DNA of 23,907 bases from JAPLJQ01 sp037143735 (GTDB lineage Bacteria > Desulfobacterota > Syntrophia > Syntrophales > UBA2185): positions 1 through 23,907 of the forward strand of contig JBAWYD010000025.1 in assembly GCA_037143735.1 (NCBI GenBank), written 5' to 3'. Positions 14,432 to 22,494 of the stretch are shown piece by piece (position 1 is the first letter of the stretch; each line of letters opens with the position of its first letter). The notes below the pieces were generated by a model. It was given only the letters and a program-made list of their open reading frames with translations. It had not been told where the DNA came from and searched no databases. Position numbers and translations under genes: made by a program.

Positions 14432-17048
14432 CATCAGGAAGAAGTTCCTGAAATATTTTGAAGCCAACGGACATACGATTGTACCGAGTTCATCGCTGAT
14501 TCCGAAAGATGATCCGACGCTCCTTTTTACCAATTCAGGAATGGTGCAGTTTAAAAACTGTTTTTTGGGTTTAGAGGATCGGGGCTATACGAGGGCAACA
14601 AGCTCGCAAAAGTCCGTCCGGGCGGGCGGGAAACATAATGACCTGGAAAACGTAGGCTGTACGGCGCGCCACCATACCTTTTTTGAAATGCTCGGGAATT
14701 TTTCTTTCGGGGACTACTTCAAAAAGGAATCCATCTTCTGGGGCTGGGAATTTCTCACGGAAAACATGGGGATTTCCAAAGATAAACTCTGGATCACGAT
14801 TTATAAAGACGACGATGAAGCCTTTGACATCTGGCATAAGACCATCGGGGTTCCAGCGGAGAGAATCGTCAGAATGGGGATGGAGAGCAACTTCTGGATG
14901 ATGGGCGAAACCGGCCCCTGCGGTCCCTGCTCGGAGATCCTTTATGATCAGGGGTCGGGTGTGGGGTGCGGTCGTCCCGAATGCAGCGTGGAATGTGATT
15001 GTGACCGTCATCTGGAAATCTGGAACCATGTATTCACCCAGTTCGATCGCGACAGGGAGGGAAACCTTACCCTCCTTCCAAAGCCCAACATCGATACAGG
15101 CATGGGCCTGGAAAGGCTGGCGGCTGTCGTCCAGGGGGTGAACAGCAATTACGATACGGATTTCTTCCGCCCCATCATCCGGTTCGTGGAGAAAATCAGC
15201 GGTAAACATTATAAGGAAAACGAAGAAAACGACGTTTCCATCCGGGTTATTGCGGACCACAGCCGGGCAGTGACGTTTCTCATCGGTGACGGCATTCTTC
15301 CCAGCAACGAAGGGAGGGGTTATGTCCTGCGCCGGATATTGAGAAGGGCTGCCCGCCACGGCAAGCTTATCGGCTTGAACCGCCCGTTTCTGAATGAAGC
15401 GGTGTCGGTCGTTATTGAGGAGATGAAGGATGCCTATCCGGACCTGATCGACAAGGAATCCTATATCCGGAAAGTCGTCGTTAACGAGGAGCAGCGTTTC
15501 ATCGAAACCCTGGATGCCGGTTTGAAAATATTGAACGACGAGGTGGGTGGACTGAAAAAAGCAGGCATCCGTGTGGTTCCCGGAGACATCGTTTTCAAGC
15601 TCTACGATACCTTCGGATTTCCCATAGACCTCACAGCGGATATTGTGAAAAAAGACAGCCTTACCCTCGACACGGAAGGCTTTGAAAAGGCCATGGATGT
15701 CCAGCGTGAGAAGGCAAGGGAATCCTGGAAAGGGAGCGGCGAGCAGGCCGTATCGGAGAGCTACGCCAAGCTTTCAGTAAATGGGATCAGCACCTCCTTC
15801 GCCGGCTATGAAGGCGTGACGGCGGCGACGTCCCACATTACGGCCATACTGGTGAAGGATGAACCGGTGGAATCGGGCACGGAAGGCATACAGGCGGAAG
15901 TATTTGTCGAACAGACGCCGTTTTACGGGGAAGCCGGCGGACAGGTCGGCGATACGGGAATCCTTGAGGGAGACGGATTCCTCTTCGAAGTCTGGAATAC
16001 CCGGAGACCTGTTGAGAATCTCATTACCCATATGGGGAAGCTTAAAAAAGGTCGGATGAAAGTGGGAGACAGGGTTCACCTGAACGTGGAGGTTGACAGA
16101 CGGCGGGCCATAGAAGCGCATCATTCCGGAACCCACGTCCTCAATGCCGCCTTAAGAAGTGTTCTGGGAGATCATGTCAAACAGTCCGGCTCCCTGGTGA
16201 ATCCGGAAAGACTCCGCTTTGACTTTACCCATTTTTCAAGGATCGAAGAGGATGAACTCGACAGAATCGAAACCCTTGCCAATGACATCATCAGGGGGAA
16301 TTTTCCCGTTGACTCCCGAGTGCTTCCCCGGGAGGAGGCCATAAAAACGGGCGCGACGGCCGTTTTTGATGAAAAGTATGGGAAAGAGGTCAGGCTCGTC
16401 AAAATGGGCGACGTCAGCAGGGAATTGTGTGGAGGGACCCATGTCGCGAGAACGGGAGACATCGGTTTTCTCAAGATTGTCCATGAATCGGCCATTGCCG
16501 CCGGGGTGCGCAGGATTGAAGCCGTCACAGGCCGGGAAGCGCTGAAATACGTCCGGAAAACCGAGGGGGAACTGAGAAAATCAGCGGGTTTCTTAAAGAC
16601 GAACCCCTTTGAGTTATCGGAGAGGCTTGAGAAGCTCCTGAAACACCAGAGGGACCTGGAAAAGGAAATCGAAGGCCTCAAGGGGAAACTTGCCGCAAAG
16701 GACTCTTCCGATCTCCTCAATGAGGTCATAGAGATAAAGGGGATTCGTGTTCTGGCAACGGTGGTGGACGCCGCGGATGTGAAGACGCTCCGTGATTTCG
16801 GAGATAAAGTCAGGGATAAAATCCCATCCGGCATCATCCTGCTGGGAAGCCGGTCGGACGATAAAGCCATGCTGCTGTGTCTGGTCACGAAAGACCTGAC
16901 CGACCGGTATCATGCCGGAAATATCATCAAGGAAATCGCGCCCATCGTGGGAGGAAGCGGCGGAGGACGGCCAGATATGGCCCAAGCCGGCGGCCAGCAG
17001 CCGGAAAACCTGAAGCAGGCCATCGCGAAATTAAAGGAATTGGTTTAA
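14418..17048 (+). CDS. alaS: alanyl-tRNA synthetase
   Basis: An 876-residue class II aminoacyl-tRNA synthetase of full length. The catalytic core (about 1-460) shows the motif FTNSGMVQFKNCFLG, RHHTFFEMLGNFSFGDYFK, and VIADHSRAVTFLIGDGILP with GRGYVLRRILRRAARHGK. The editing domain has the zinc ligands HSGTH (His569, His573) and CGGTH (Cys671, His675). The C-terminal DHHA1 domain ends VGGSGGGRPDMAQAGG. Inserted Cys/His residues around 180-198 (GVGCGRPECSVECDCDRH) form a possible extra metal-binding knuckle seen in several bacterial AlaRS. AAAGGAGG is about 10 bases before the ATG, which lies inside recX. A strong terminator follows, making alaS the last gene of this transcript. Confidence 0.97.
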   Translation: MKGSDIRKKFLKYFEANGHTIVPSSSLIPKDDPTLLFTNSGMVQFKNCFLGLEDRGYTRATSSQKSVRAGGKHNDLENVGCTARHHTFFEMLGNFSFGDYFKKESIFWGWEFLTENMGISKDKLWITIYKDDDEAFDIWHKTIGVPAERIVRMGMESNFWMMGETGPCGPCSEILYDQGSGVGCGRPECSVECDCDRHLEIWNHVFTQFDRDREGNLTLLPKPNIDTGMGLERLAAVVQGVNSNYDTDFFRPIIRFVEKISGKHYKENEENDVSIRVIADHSRAVTFLIGDGILPSNEGRGYVLRRILRRAARHGKLIGLNRPFLNEAVSVVIEEMKDAYPDLIDKESYIRKVVVNEEQRFIETLDAGLKILNDEVGGLKKAGIRVVPGDIVFKLYDTFGFPIDLTADIVKKDSLTLDTEGFEKAMDVQREKARESWKGSGEQAVSESYAKLSVNGISTSFAGYEGVTAATSHITAILVKDEPVESGTEGIQAEVFVEQTPFYGEAGGQVGDTGILEGDGFLFEVWNTRRPVENLITHMGKLKKGRMKVGDRVHLNVEVDRRRAIEAHHSGTHVLNAALRSVLGDHVKQSGSLVNPERLRFDFTHFSRIEEDELDRIETLANDIIRGNFPVDSRVLPREEAIKTGATAVFDEKYGKEVRLVKMGDVSRELCGGTHVARTGDIGFLKIVHESAIAAGVRRIEAVTGREALKYVRKTEGELRKSAGFLKTNPFELSERLEKLLKHQRDLEKEIEGLKGKLAAKDSSDLLNEVIEIKGIRVLATVVDAADVKTLRDFGDKVRDKIPSGIILLGSRSDDKAMLLCLVTKDLTDRYHAGNIIKEIAPIVGGSGGGRPDMAQAGGQQPENLKQAIAKLKELV

Positions 17049-17057
17049 GAGTTATAT

Positions 17058-17105
17058 AAAAAATCCCCTTGTTCCCATACAAGTGAGGAGCAAGGGGATT
17101 TTTTT
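17058..17105. terminator. bidirectional rho-independent terminator
   Basis: A perfect 11-bp stem, AAATCCCCTTG (17061-17071) and CAAGGGGATTT (17091-17101), has a 19-base loop, a T-run to 17105 on the plus strand and an A-run from 17058 that serves the minus strand. It lies between the convergent alaS and flavodoxin genes and can end both transcripts. Confidence 0.88.
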
Positions 17106-17131
17106 GTTCTGTGGTTTCTGTGGTAATCTTT

Positions 17132-17626
17132 CTATCCGGAGAGTTTGGCAATCATCTCCGCTGCAAATTTTCCGGCGTCCGACAGGTCATGTTCATCGGG
17201 GTGGTCTGTGGCGCCCTGAGCTTCTTCCGCCCATGCCTGATGCTCAATCTTCTTCATCAATTCATCAATAACTTTTTCTTTGACCTGCCCACGACAGCCG
17301 AAATGACCCAGCACTTTCGCTTTGGCCGCCAGACCGATGGCATGTTCGAAGGCCTGTTTAGGCAAATGGCCGCCGCGGAGAGATCCATGCGTTGAGAAGA
17401 GGGCGATCTTCTGACCCTCGGGAAGACCCTTGATGAAATTCGCTGCCTTTCCGGGCACGCTGTGAGCAATAACGGGAAATCCGCAGAATATGATATCGAA
17501 TCCCTTGGCATCTTGAACGTCCTGGACGGGTTTTATTTCTTTTTCGAAGTGGATCGCTTCGTATATTGCGCGGGCAATTTTCTCTGTGTTACCGGTTTCT
17601 GAAAAGTAGGTGACCAACGCCTTCAT
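17132..17626 (-). CDS. flavodoxin family protein
   Basis: A 164-residue flavodoxin-fold protein. The FMN phosphate-binding loop is YFSETGNTEKIA at residues 7-18, and the second flavin loop region is GFPVIAHSVPGKAANF. The residues GQKIALFSTHGSLRGG form the later beta strand and the 90s-type loop. The C-terminal third (HPDEHDLSDAGKFAAEMI) is like the flavodoxin-like proteins that shuttle electrons or act as accessory reductases in anaerobes. Its partner cannot be told. GGAGGAGG stands 2-3 bases upstream of the ATG. It is 70 bases downstream of the lipoprotein gene on the same strand and ends at the bidirectional terminator. Confidence 0.85.
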   Translation of the reverse strand: MKALVTYFSETGNTEKIARAIYEAIHFEKEIKPVQDVQDAKGFDIIFCGFPVIAHSVPGKAANFIKGLPEGQKIALFSTHGSLRGGHLPKQAFEHAIGLAAKAKVLGHFGCRGQVKEKVIDELMKKIEHQAWAEEAQGATDHPDEHDLSDAGKFAAEMIAKLSG

Positions 17627-17696
17627 ACATCCTCCTCCATAAAAATATTGCCCGTCTCATACAGGATTTTGTTTTTTTTTGCAAGGAGTTATTTGA

Positions 17697-18197
17697 TTAC
17701 CTCGGCGAAACAAGGCTGTTCATGTCACGTCGTTCATATATATCAAGATCGGGAGTAAAAATAACAACTTTCCCGCCTTCCTTCATCCGAACGACTGTTC
17801 TTACTGACAAGATGGAATACCAGACGCCGATCTGCCGGCCTTTATCATCTAAAATGACAAATCCATGCTGGTTCTGGCCGATATCCAAGGCCTTCTTTTG
17901 CATGTTCGTGACAAGCTCCCGGAATTCCTGCGGCGTCGGTTCGATTTTTTTCCAGAGGTCGGAATCCAGCGTATAGGTTTTATCCAGTCCCATGATGGCG
18001 TTGGGATATACGTAAGGACCGCTGGTGTAATAATTGTAGTTGGGGTTGATCCGGTAGGTTTCAAAGGTCTTTGCGGCATCTGCGTTTGGGGTAATCCCGC
18101 CATAGTTCTTAAAAAGGGTTCCCCCACACCCCATGCAGAACAACAGCATCAAGACACCCTGAATACATAAAAAAATTGTACTTCGTGATTTGCTCAT
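17697..18197 (-). CDS. conserved putative lipoprotein
   Basis: A 166-residue exported protein. A hydrophobic signal (IFLCIQGVLMLLFCMG) is followed by Cys24, the likely lipidation site; the -3 residue is Cys rather than Leu, so the lipobox is imperfect. The mature part has the patterns YRINPNYNYYTSGPYVYPNA and GFVILDDKGRQIGVWYSIL, then VVIFTPDLDIYERR. By memory this resembles uncharacterised deltaproteobacterial lipoproteins. No function is assigned. GGGGAAGGCGG immediately precedes the ATG. It starts 16 bases after the UPF0182 gene, so the two are almost certainly co-transcribed. Confidence 0.72.
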   Translation of the reverse strand: MSKSRSTIFLCIQGVLMLLFCMGCGGTLFKNYGGITPNADAAKTFETYRINPNYNYYTSGPYVYPNAIMGLDKTYTLDSDLWKKIEPTPQEFRELVTNMQKKALDIGQNQHGFVILDDKGRQIGVWYSILSVRTVVRMKEGGKVVIFTPDLDIYERRDMNSLVSPR

Positions 18198-18213
18198 CCG
18201 CCTTCCCCTTTCC

Positions 18214-20940
18214 CTATTTTTTGCGTTCGATGGTTCTCAGAATGTCATCCACCTTCTTCAACTCATCTCCATAGCCGCTCCAGTTTCCCGCCCTGAGGTA
18301 TTCCTGGGCTTTTCTGAAATGAGAAAGGGCCTCCAGGGCAAGACCCCGGTCCGTCTTTTCCCTCCCCGTCGTTTCTGCTGCTGTCATTGCGGCGACTTCT
18401 CTCTCCTGCGGCAATCTTCCGCCAAATATCCGCTGCAGGGCGAGATCAAGATTTTCCTCCATGACGATGGTATTTCCATGGGCTGCGATAACCCTTTTTA
18501 ATTCGGGGAGCTGTCCCTTTTCTGCAGCTATATATAGCGATTCGATATAGAGGATCGATTTCTCAACAGGGATCGCCAGAAGACTCCCGCGGATAACTTG
18601 TGAGCCTCGCTGGTTCCAGAGAGAAAGTTGTTTTGAAATCTCCGTGTCCTGGTCGATCCGGGCTTCAATCTGCCGGGGTCCGTAAACCAGTTTTTGCTTG
18701 GGGAATTTGTAGATAATCAGCTTCCCGTAATTCGGTGCGTCACTTCTGGCTGCCATCCATGCGGACATATTGTCCTTCTTGCTTGGCGTGAAAGGGACCA
18801 GAAGGGTGAACTCCTCATTTTTTTCACCGGGGAGTTTCATGATGGTGTAATAAGGTTCCATCTCCCGCTCGCTGCCGGGTTTGACCGGTATCGACCAGAG
18901 GTCTTCCTTGTTGTAAAAAACCTGAGGATCCTGCATGTGATAGGTTCTGTATATGAGGGACTGGATGGCCATCATGCCCGGAGGATAACGGATATGGCTC
19001 TTGAGCGCATCGGGCATTTCGTCCAGTGTCTTGAAGAGACCCGGGAATATCCGGGCGTAGGTCTGGATGATGGGATCATTTGCGTTGCTGATATACAGTT
19101 CCACGGACCCGTCGTATGCATCAACAGTGGCCTTGACGGAATTACGGATATAATTGCCGAGTTTGGCCGTCGGTTCTGAATAGGGAAACCGGTCCGTCAC
19201 GGTATAGCCGTCCAATATCCAGACGAGACGGCCCTCCGGCGTGATCACCATGTAGGGGTCGCTATCCAGGTTAATGAATGGGGCGATATGGGAGACCCTG
19301 TCCGCAACCTTCCGGTAATACATCACCCGACTTTCCCGCGTGATATCGTCGGAAAGAAGAATGGTAAAGGAACCGAAACGCGCCGCAAAGATCAATTTCT
19401 TCCAGAACGATAACGGAACGCCTCCTTTACCGCTGTATCTGTTGTATACGTTCTTGTCGCCCACAGGATAGTCAAATTCATCCCGCTTGGTTCCGACAAA
19501 GACGTATTCGTTGGAGGTCTCTCCGTAATAAATCTCAGGCCTGGTTATCTTGATGTCTCTCGTGGAAACGGGGGGGATATCCTTGATGAAGAATTCCGGG
19601 AGTCCCTCAGCCGACACACGGTTCACGGGGCCGAGAACGGCGCCGTATCCGTGGGTGTAGTTAAGATGCTCATTGATCCAGGTTTTCGATGGAAGGGCCT
19701 GGTAGGAGAGTTCCCGTGGGGACAGCATTACCTGCCGGTACTCGCCGTTGACCTTGTAGCGGTCGTTATCCACGCTGATAAATTTGTAATAGGTGCGCAT
19801 TTCCTGGAGCTGGCTGTACGTCTGAAGAAGAGGCGCATGATCCCAGAGACGGATGTTCTTGATGGTCATGTCATTTTTTTTCAGGTCTTCCCGGGTCAGG
19901 CTTTCCTGCACCGGATATTCCTGCTCTTCAATATCCTGGAGTCCGTATGCCATTCTTGTGTACCGGATATTCTTTTCCAGGTACGGCGTTTCCAGAACGA
20001 TCTCGTTGGGAAGCACTTTGAATTTCTGAATGACTGTCGGATAAATGCCCCGTCCGAGAATATGCAACAATAGAAATATAAACACTGTGGCCGCAGGGTA
20101 ACGCCAGTCATGACGAAAGAGGTAAAAAATGACGGATATGCCGCACAGGATACTGAGGCCGATCAAGGTCTTGAGAACCCATAACTGTGTTGTGACATCC
20201 GTATATCCCGGGCCAAAGACGACGCCGCGCTTGACAAAGAGGATATCGTTAAGCTCCAGCCAGAGACCGAAGGCGCCCCAGAAGAAAAGGAGGGCAATCA
20301 GGACGGAAAGGTGCATCCGGGCCACCGGGGCAATTTGCCAGGTTCGGGGGGGCATGAAGAGAAGGGCGCGACGGATGAAATAAATGGCGCCTGTGGCGAT
20401 AATGGTGAAAACAAGAGATAACTTTAACCATCCGTGGATGTATTTTAAAAAAGGCAAACGGAAGATATAAAAGCCGACATCCTTCTGAAAGAGAGGGTCG
20501 GTAATCCCGAAGGGAACGGCATTGAAAAACAACAGGGCGCTTTCCCACTGGGAGGTCCCGTCGATGGTAAAAAAGAAGGTCAGAAAGATGGAGACGGATA
20601 ACGCAAGGATGCGGAGGATTCGGTTGTCTATGTCCCAGGAGGGCAAACGGATCGTGTCATCCCGTTCGATCACGAATATACGGGAAGATAAACGGATGGC
20701 GATAAAAAGGTTTGTGAAAAAAATGATAAAAAAGCCTGCACCGAATAAAAGAGCCGTTTTCAGTTTTGCGAAAATGGTGGTGAAAAAAACGCTTTGATAG
20801 CCCACCTCCTGGAACCAGAACCAGTCTGTGAGAAAGCGGACCACCTTGGAGGAAGCCGCAAGCAGGGCGATCATGGCGATGAAGATGACCAACCCTCTCA
20901 TGTTGCGCAGGTTAAATTGGGGAATCTTGTAAACGGGCAT
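18214..20940 (-). CDS. UPF0182 family large membrane protein (COG1615)
   Basis: A 908-residue integral membrane protein of the UPF0182 family. Seven hydrophobic helices lie within residues 1-310 (about 14-36, 52-76, 102-122, 165-188, 205-230, 252-272, 280-300). A large soluble region of about 560 residues follows, with stretches such as LNYTHGYGAVLGPVNRVSAEGLPEF and KLPGEKNEEFTLLVPFTPSK, both typical of the family. The end is a helical, charged tail. The molecular function of this family is not established. The length is near the family's usual 900-1000 residues. Only a weak purine-rich sequence precedes the ATG. The next gene on this strand is the lipoprotein, 16 bases away, so the products may act together in the envelope. 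Confidence 0.9.
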   Translation of the reverse strand: MPVYKIPQFNLRNMRGLVIFIAMIALLAASSKVVRFLTDWFWFQEVGYQSVFFTTIFAKLKTALLFGAGFFIIFFTNLFIAIRLSSRIFVIERDDTIRLPSWDIDNRILRILALSVSIFLTFFFTIDGTSQWESALLFFNAVPFGITDPLFQKDVGFYIFRLPFLKYIHGWLKLSLVFTIIATGAIYFIRRALLFMPPRTWQIAPVARMHLSVLIALLFFWGAFGLWLELNDILFVKRGVVFGPGYTDVTTQLWVLKTLIGLSILCGISVIFYLFRHDWRYPAATVFIFLLLHILGRGIYPTVIQKFKVLPNEIVLETPYLEKNIRYTRMAYGLQDIEEQEYPVQESLTREDLKKNDMTIKNIRLWDHAPLLQTYSQLQEMRTYYKFISVDNDRYKVNGEYRQVMLSPRELSYQALPSKTWINEHLNYTHGYGAVLGPVNRVSAEGLPEFFIKDIPPVSTRDIKITRPEIYYGETSNEYVFVGTKRDEFDYPVGDKNVYNRYSGKGGVPLSFWKKLIFAARFGSFTILLSDDITRESRVMYYRKVADRVSHIAPFINLDSDPYMVITPEGRLVWILDGYTVTDRFPYSEPTAKLGNYIRNSVKATVDAYDGSVELYISNANDPIIQTYARIFPGLFKTLDEMPDALKSHIRYPPGMMAIQSLIYRTYHMQDPQVFYNKEDLWSIPVKPGSEREMEPYYTIMKLPGEKNEEFTLLVPFTPSKKDNMSAWMAARSDAPNYGKLIIYKFPKQKLVYGPRQIEARIDQDTEISKQLSLWNQRGSQVIRGSLLAIPVEKSILYIESLYIAAEKGQLPELKRVIAAHGNTIVMEENLDLALQRIFGGRLPQEREVAAMTAAETTGREKTDRGLALEALSHFRKAQEYLRAGNWSGYGDELKKVDDILRTIERKK

Positions 20941-21188
20941 TCTTTTTTCTCGCTTTCTGTTGACTGCAATGACGTGTAAATATAAAAAACGGTGTCTGAC
21001 GTCTTGGGTTTATGAGTGTTCTCCACGTCATTTCAATCCCTTTCAAAGAGATGACGACAACGTCTCGAAGGAGGGGATCGAAATGACAAAATAGAAATAT
21101 TTCAGATCTTGCTATGTATAGGAGAAGGGATACGTTCTGTCAAGCAGCAAAGATGTGCCTACAACATGCAAAACGCTCAAATTCTTAG
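20941..21188. other. AT-rich spacer upstream of UPF0182
   Basis: About 250 bases with no supported gene. It holds the third palindromic repeat (21027-21087) and should contain the promoter of the UPF0182 operon, but no convincing -35/-10 pair was found by eye. Confidence 0.6.
21027..21087. repeat. long inverted repeat, copy 3 of the GTCATT family
   Basis: The left arm GTCATTTCAATCCC (21027-21040) pairs with GGGATCGAAATGAC (21074-21087), 13 of 14 bases complementary, across a 33-base centre. The outward GTCATT ends are shared with the repeats at 78-102 and 12815-12844, but the inner sequence is different. It lies in the spacer upstream of UPF0182. Confidence 0.6.
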
Positions 21189-21374
21189 ATGGTGGCGCTG
21201 CTGAAGCCGGACGGCATCCTTATGGCCAATGTAAACCCCTTCTTGTCGTCCATTCCTCTTGACACACAACACCGTTTTTCTTATACTCCCGCCACGGGAA
21301 AAGAAGTTCTTGTCAAACATTCCAAATGGATACGCGAATTGATTGAGAAATTTAACCAGGAGATGTATGCATGA
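21189..21374 (+). pseudogene. 61-codon open frame, probable 3' remnant of a lost gene
   Basis: An open frame of 61 codons (MVALLKPDGILMANVNPF... to ...FNQEMYA) with protein-like composition. A stop codon lies directly before the ATG and no ribosome binding site is seen, so this looks like the tail of a longer gene whose front was deleted. The family was not recognised. Its stop overlaps the next small frame in the ATGA manner expected of adjacent operon genes. Confidence 0.3.
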
Positions 21375-21540
21375 ATAGCCGACAAATGGAGAGAATAAGC
21401 CTGGTCCAGACCATGTTTCCTGACGACATTCCCCGGCCCATGCGCAGAGCAAGGATATTCATCTTCTCGTCGGGCTTCTCAGGACGGATTTAGGGGGCGT
21501 GAAGAAGATATTTTGGACAAAAGGAAAAGGAGATACGTGA
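21371..21540 (+). pseudogene. collapsed small gene between the remnant and the decarboxylase
   Basis: The ATG at 21371 has AGGAG 8 bases upstream and overlaps the previous stop. It opens a frame, MNSRQMERISLVQTMFPDDI.., that stops at 21493. A second frame, open from 21424, reads HAQSKDIHLLVGLLRTDLGG and on to a TGA at 21538-21540 that overlaps the decarboxylase ATG by one base (TGATG). The simplest reading is one gene with a large internal deletion or frameshift, keeping both its start and its coupled stop. The first 20 residues faintly recall dihydrodipicolinate-synthase-like proteins; this is a weak guess. Confidence 0.33.
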
Positions 21541-22331
21541 TGGGAGTCAAGGGCGGTTCCGTTACATTGTCAAGCAAACTCCTGAAGAAAATCGGTAAGG
21601 TGGCTGACCGCACCGGGCAGTCCACAGAGGACATTCTGACCAATTCTATCGAAGAGTTTCTTCGTAAAGGGCGTCAATGGAACCCCATCTATCTCTCTGC
21701 ACCGGTTTCAGCAATGATGAAAGGGATTTACGAAGAAGACACCACCATCGCGGAGATCAAGAAACAAGGCGACTTCGGACTTGGCACGTTCAACGATCTT
21801 GATGGAGAAATGGTGATGCTGGACGGCATAGTCTATCAGTTGAAAACAGACGGCCTTACCTATCCTGTCGACGATGCCGCCCAGACGCCTTTCGCCTGCG
21901 TGACATTCTTCCATCCCACCACAGTGGAGGACATTGAGCAGGATCTTGACGATGCGGGGTTCAAAAATCTCCTTGATCGCCTCCTCCCCTCAAAAAATAC
22001 ATTCTACGCCATTCGGATTGACGGTTATTTCAGCTGTATAAAGGTTTGGTCTGTACCCAAGCAGGACAACTACCGGCCCATCACCGAGGTACGACCGATG
22101 GCATTCGACTTCCAGGACATTGAGGGAACCCTTGTCGGTTTCTATACACCCCAGTTTATAAGTTCACTCAGCATGCCGGGATACCACCTACATTTTTTGA
22201 CTGCCGACAGAAGACACGGAGGTCATATGTTTCAATGCCGGCTCAAAAAAGTACGCATCAGCATCCAGTTTGTACCGGAACTCAAACTGAACCTCCCCAT
22301 TACGCTTGACTATCTGACCACTGATCTGTAG
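21540..22331 (+). CDS. budA: alpha-acetolactate decarboxylase with N-terminal ribbon-helix-helix-like domain
   Basis: A 263-residue protein. Residues 50-255 are acetolactate decarboxylase, which turns 2-acetolactate into acetoin. The family stretches QGDFGLGTFNDLDGEM, YPVDDAAQTPFACVTFF, IRIDGYFSCIKVWSVPKQ and EGTLVGFYTP are all clear. The zinc ligands are His216, His218 (YHLHF) and His229 (GGH), with the same 2 and 11 spacing as in the Brevibacillus enzyme (194/196/207). In front, residues 5-44 (SVTLSSKLLKKIGKVADRTG then QSTEDILTNSIEEFLRKG) read as a strand-helix-helix of the CopG/Arc type, a DNA-binding fold not usual in this enzyme. There is no signal peptide. The ATG at 21540 has GGAG 7 bases upstream and overlaps the preceding stop. 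A TTG at 21513 is less likely. It is convergent with the P1 peptidase. Confidence 0.87.
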   Translation: MGVKGGSVTLSSKLLKKIGKVADRTGQSTEDILTNSIEEFLRKGRQWNPIYLSAPVSAMMKGIYEEDTTIAEIKKQGDFGLGTFNDLDGEMVMLDGIVYQLKTDGLTYPVDDAAQTPFACVTFFHPTTVEDIEQDLDDAGFKNLLDRLLPSKNTFYAIRIDGYFSCIKVWSVPKQDNYRPITEVRPMAFDFQDIEGTLVGFYTPQFISSLSMPGYHLHFLTADRRHGGHMFQCRLKKVRISIQFVPELKLNLPITLDYLTTDL

Positions 22332-22437
22332 AAATTCGCAGGCGGACATGATGAACCCTTTACAGATATAAACAACATACAGCTTCCTCTTCAAGCATCT
22401 GGCAAATTTGATGGGTTTACGTCGTTTCAAACGGAAA

Positions 22438-22461
22438 TGATAAAAATGCCGGTTTTTATCA
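22438..22461. terminator. AT-rich hairpin in the convergent spacer
   Basis: A perfect 9-bp inverted repeat, TGATAAAAA (22438-22446) and TTTTTATCA (22453-22461), with loop TGCCGG. It lies between the convergent decarboxylase and P1 peptidase genes. The stem is weak because it is AT-rich, so termination would be inefficient. Confidence 0.4.
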
Positions 22462-22494
22462 AAGATCAAGGGTTGACCTTCCGGCGATATCAAT

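Noticed and set aside
14945..15012. Cys-rich stretch in AlaRS as a possible inserted zinc finger
   Set aside because: Cys/His residues at this place occur in many bacterial AlaRS proteins, so it is ordinary variation, noted in the gene entry only.
14571..15359. 262-codon minus-strand open frame
   Set aside because: Antisense to the catalytic domain of alaS, which is certain from its motifs.
16172..16888. 238-codon minus-strand open frame
   Set aside because: Ser-rich antisense reading of the alaS editing and C-terminal domains.
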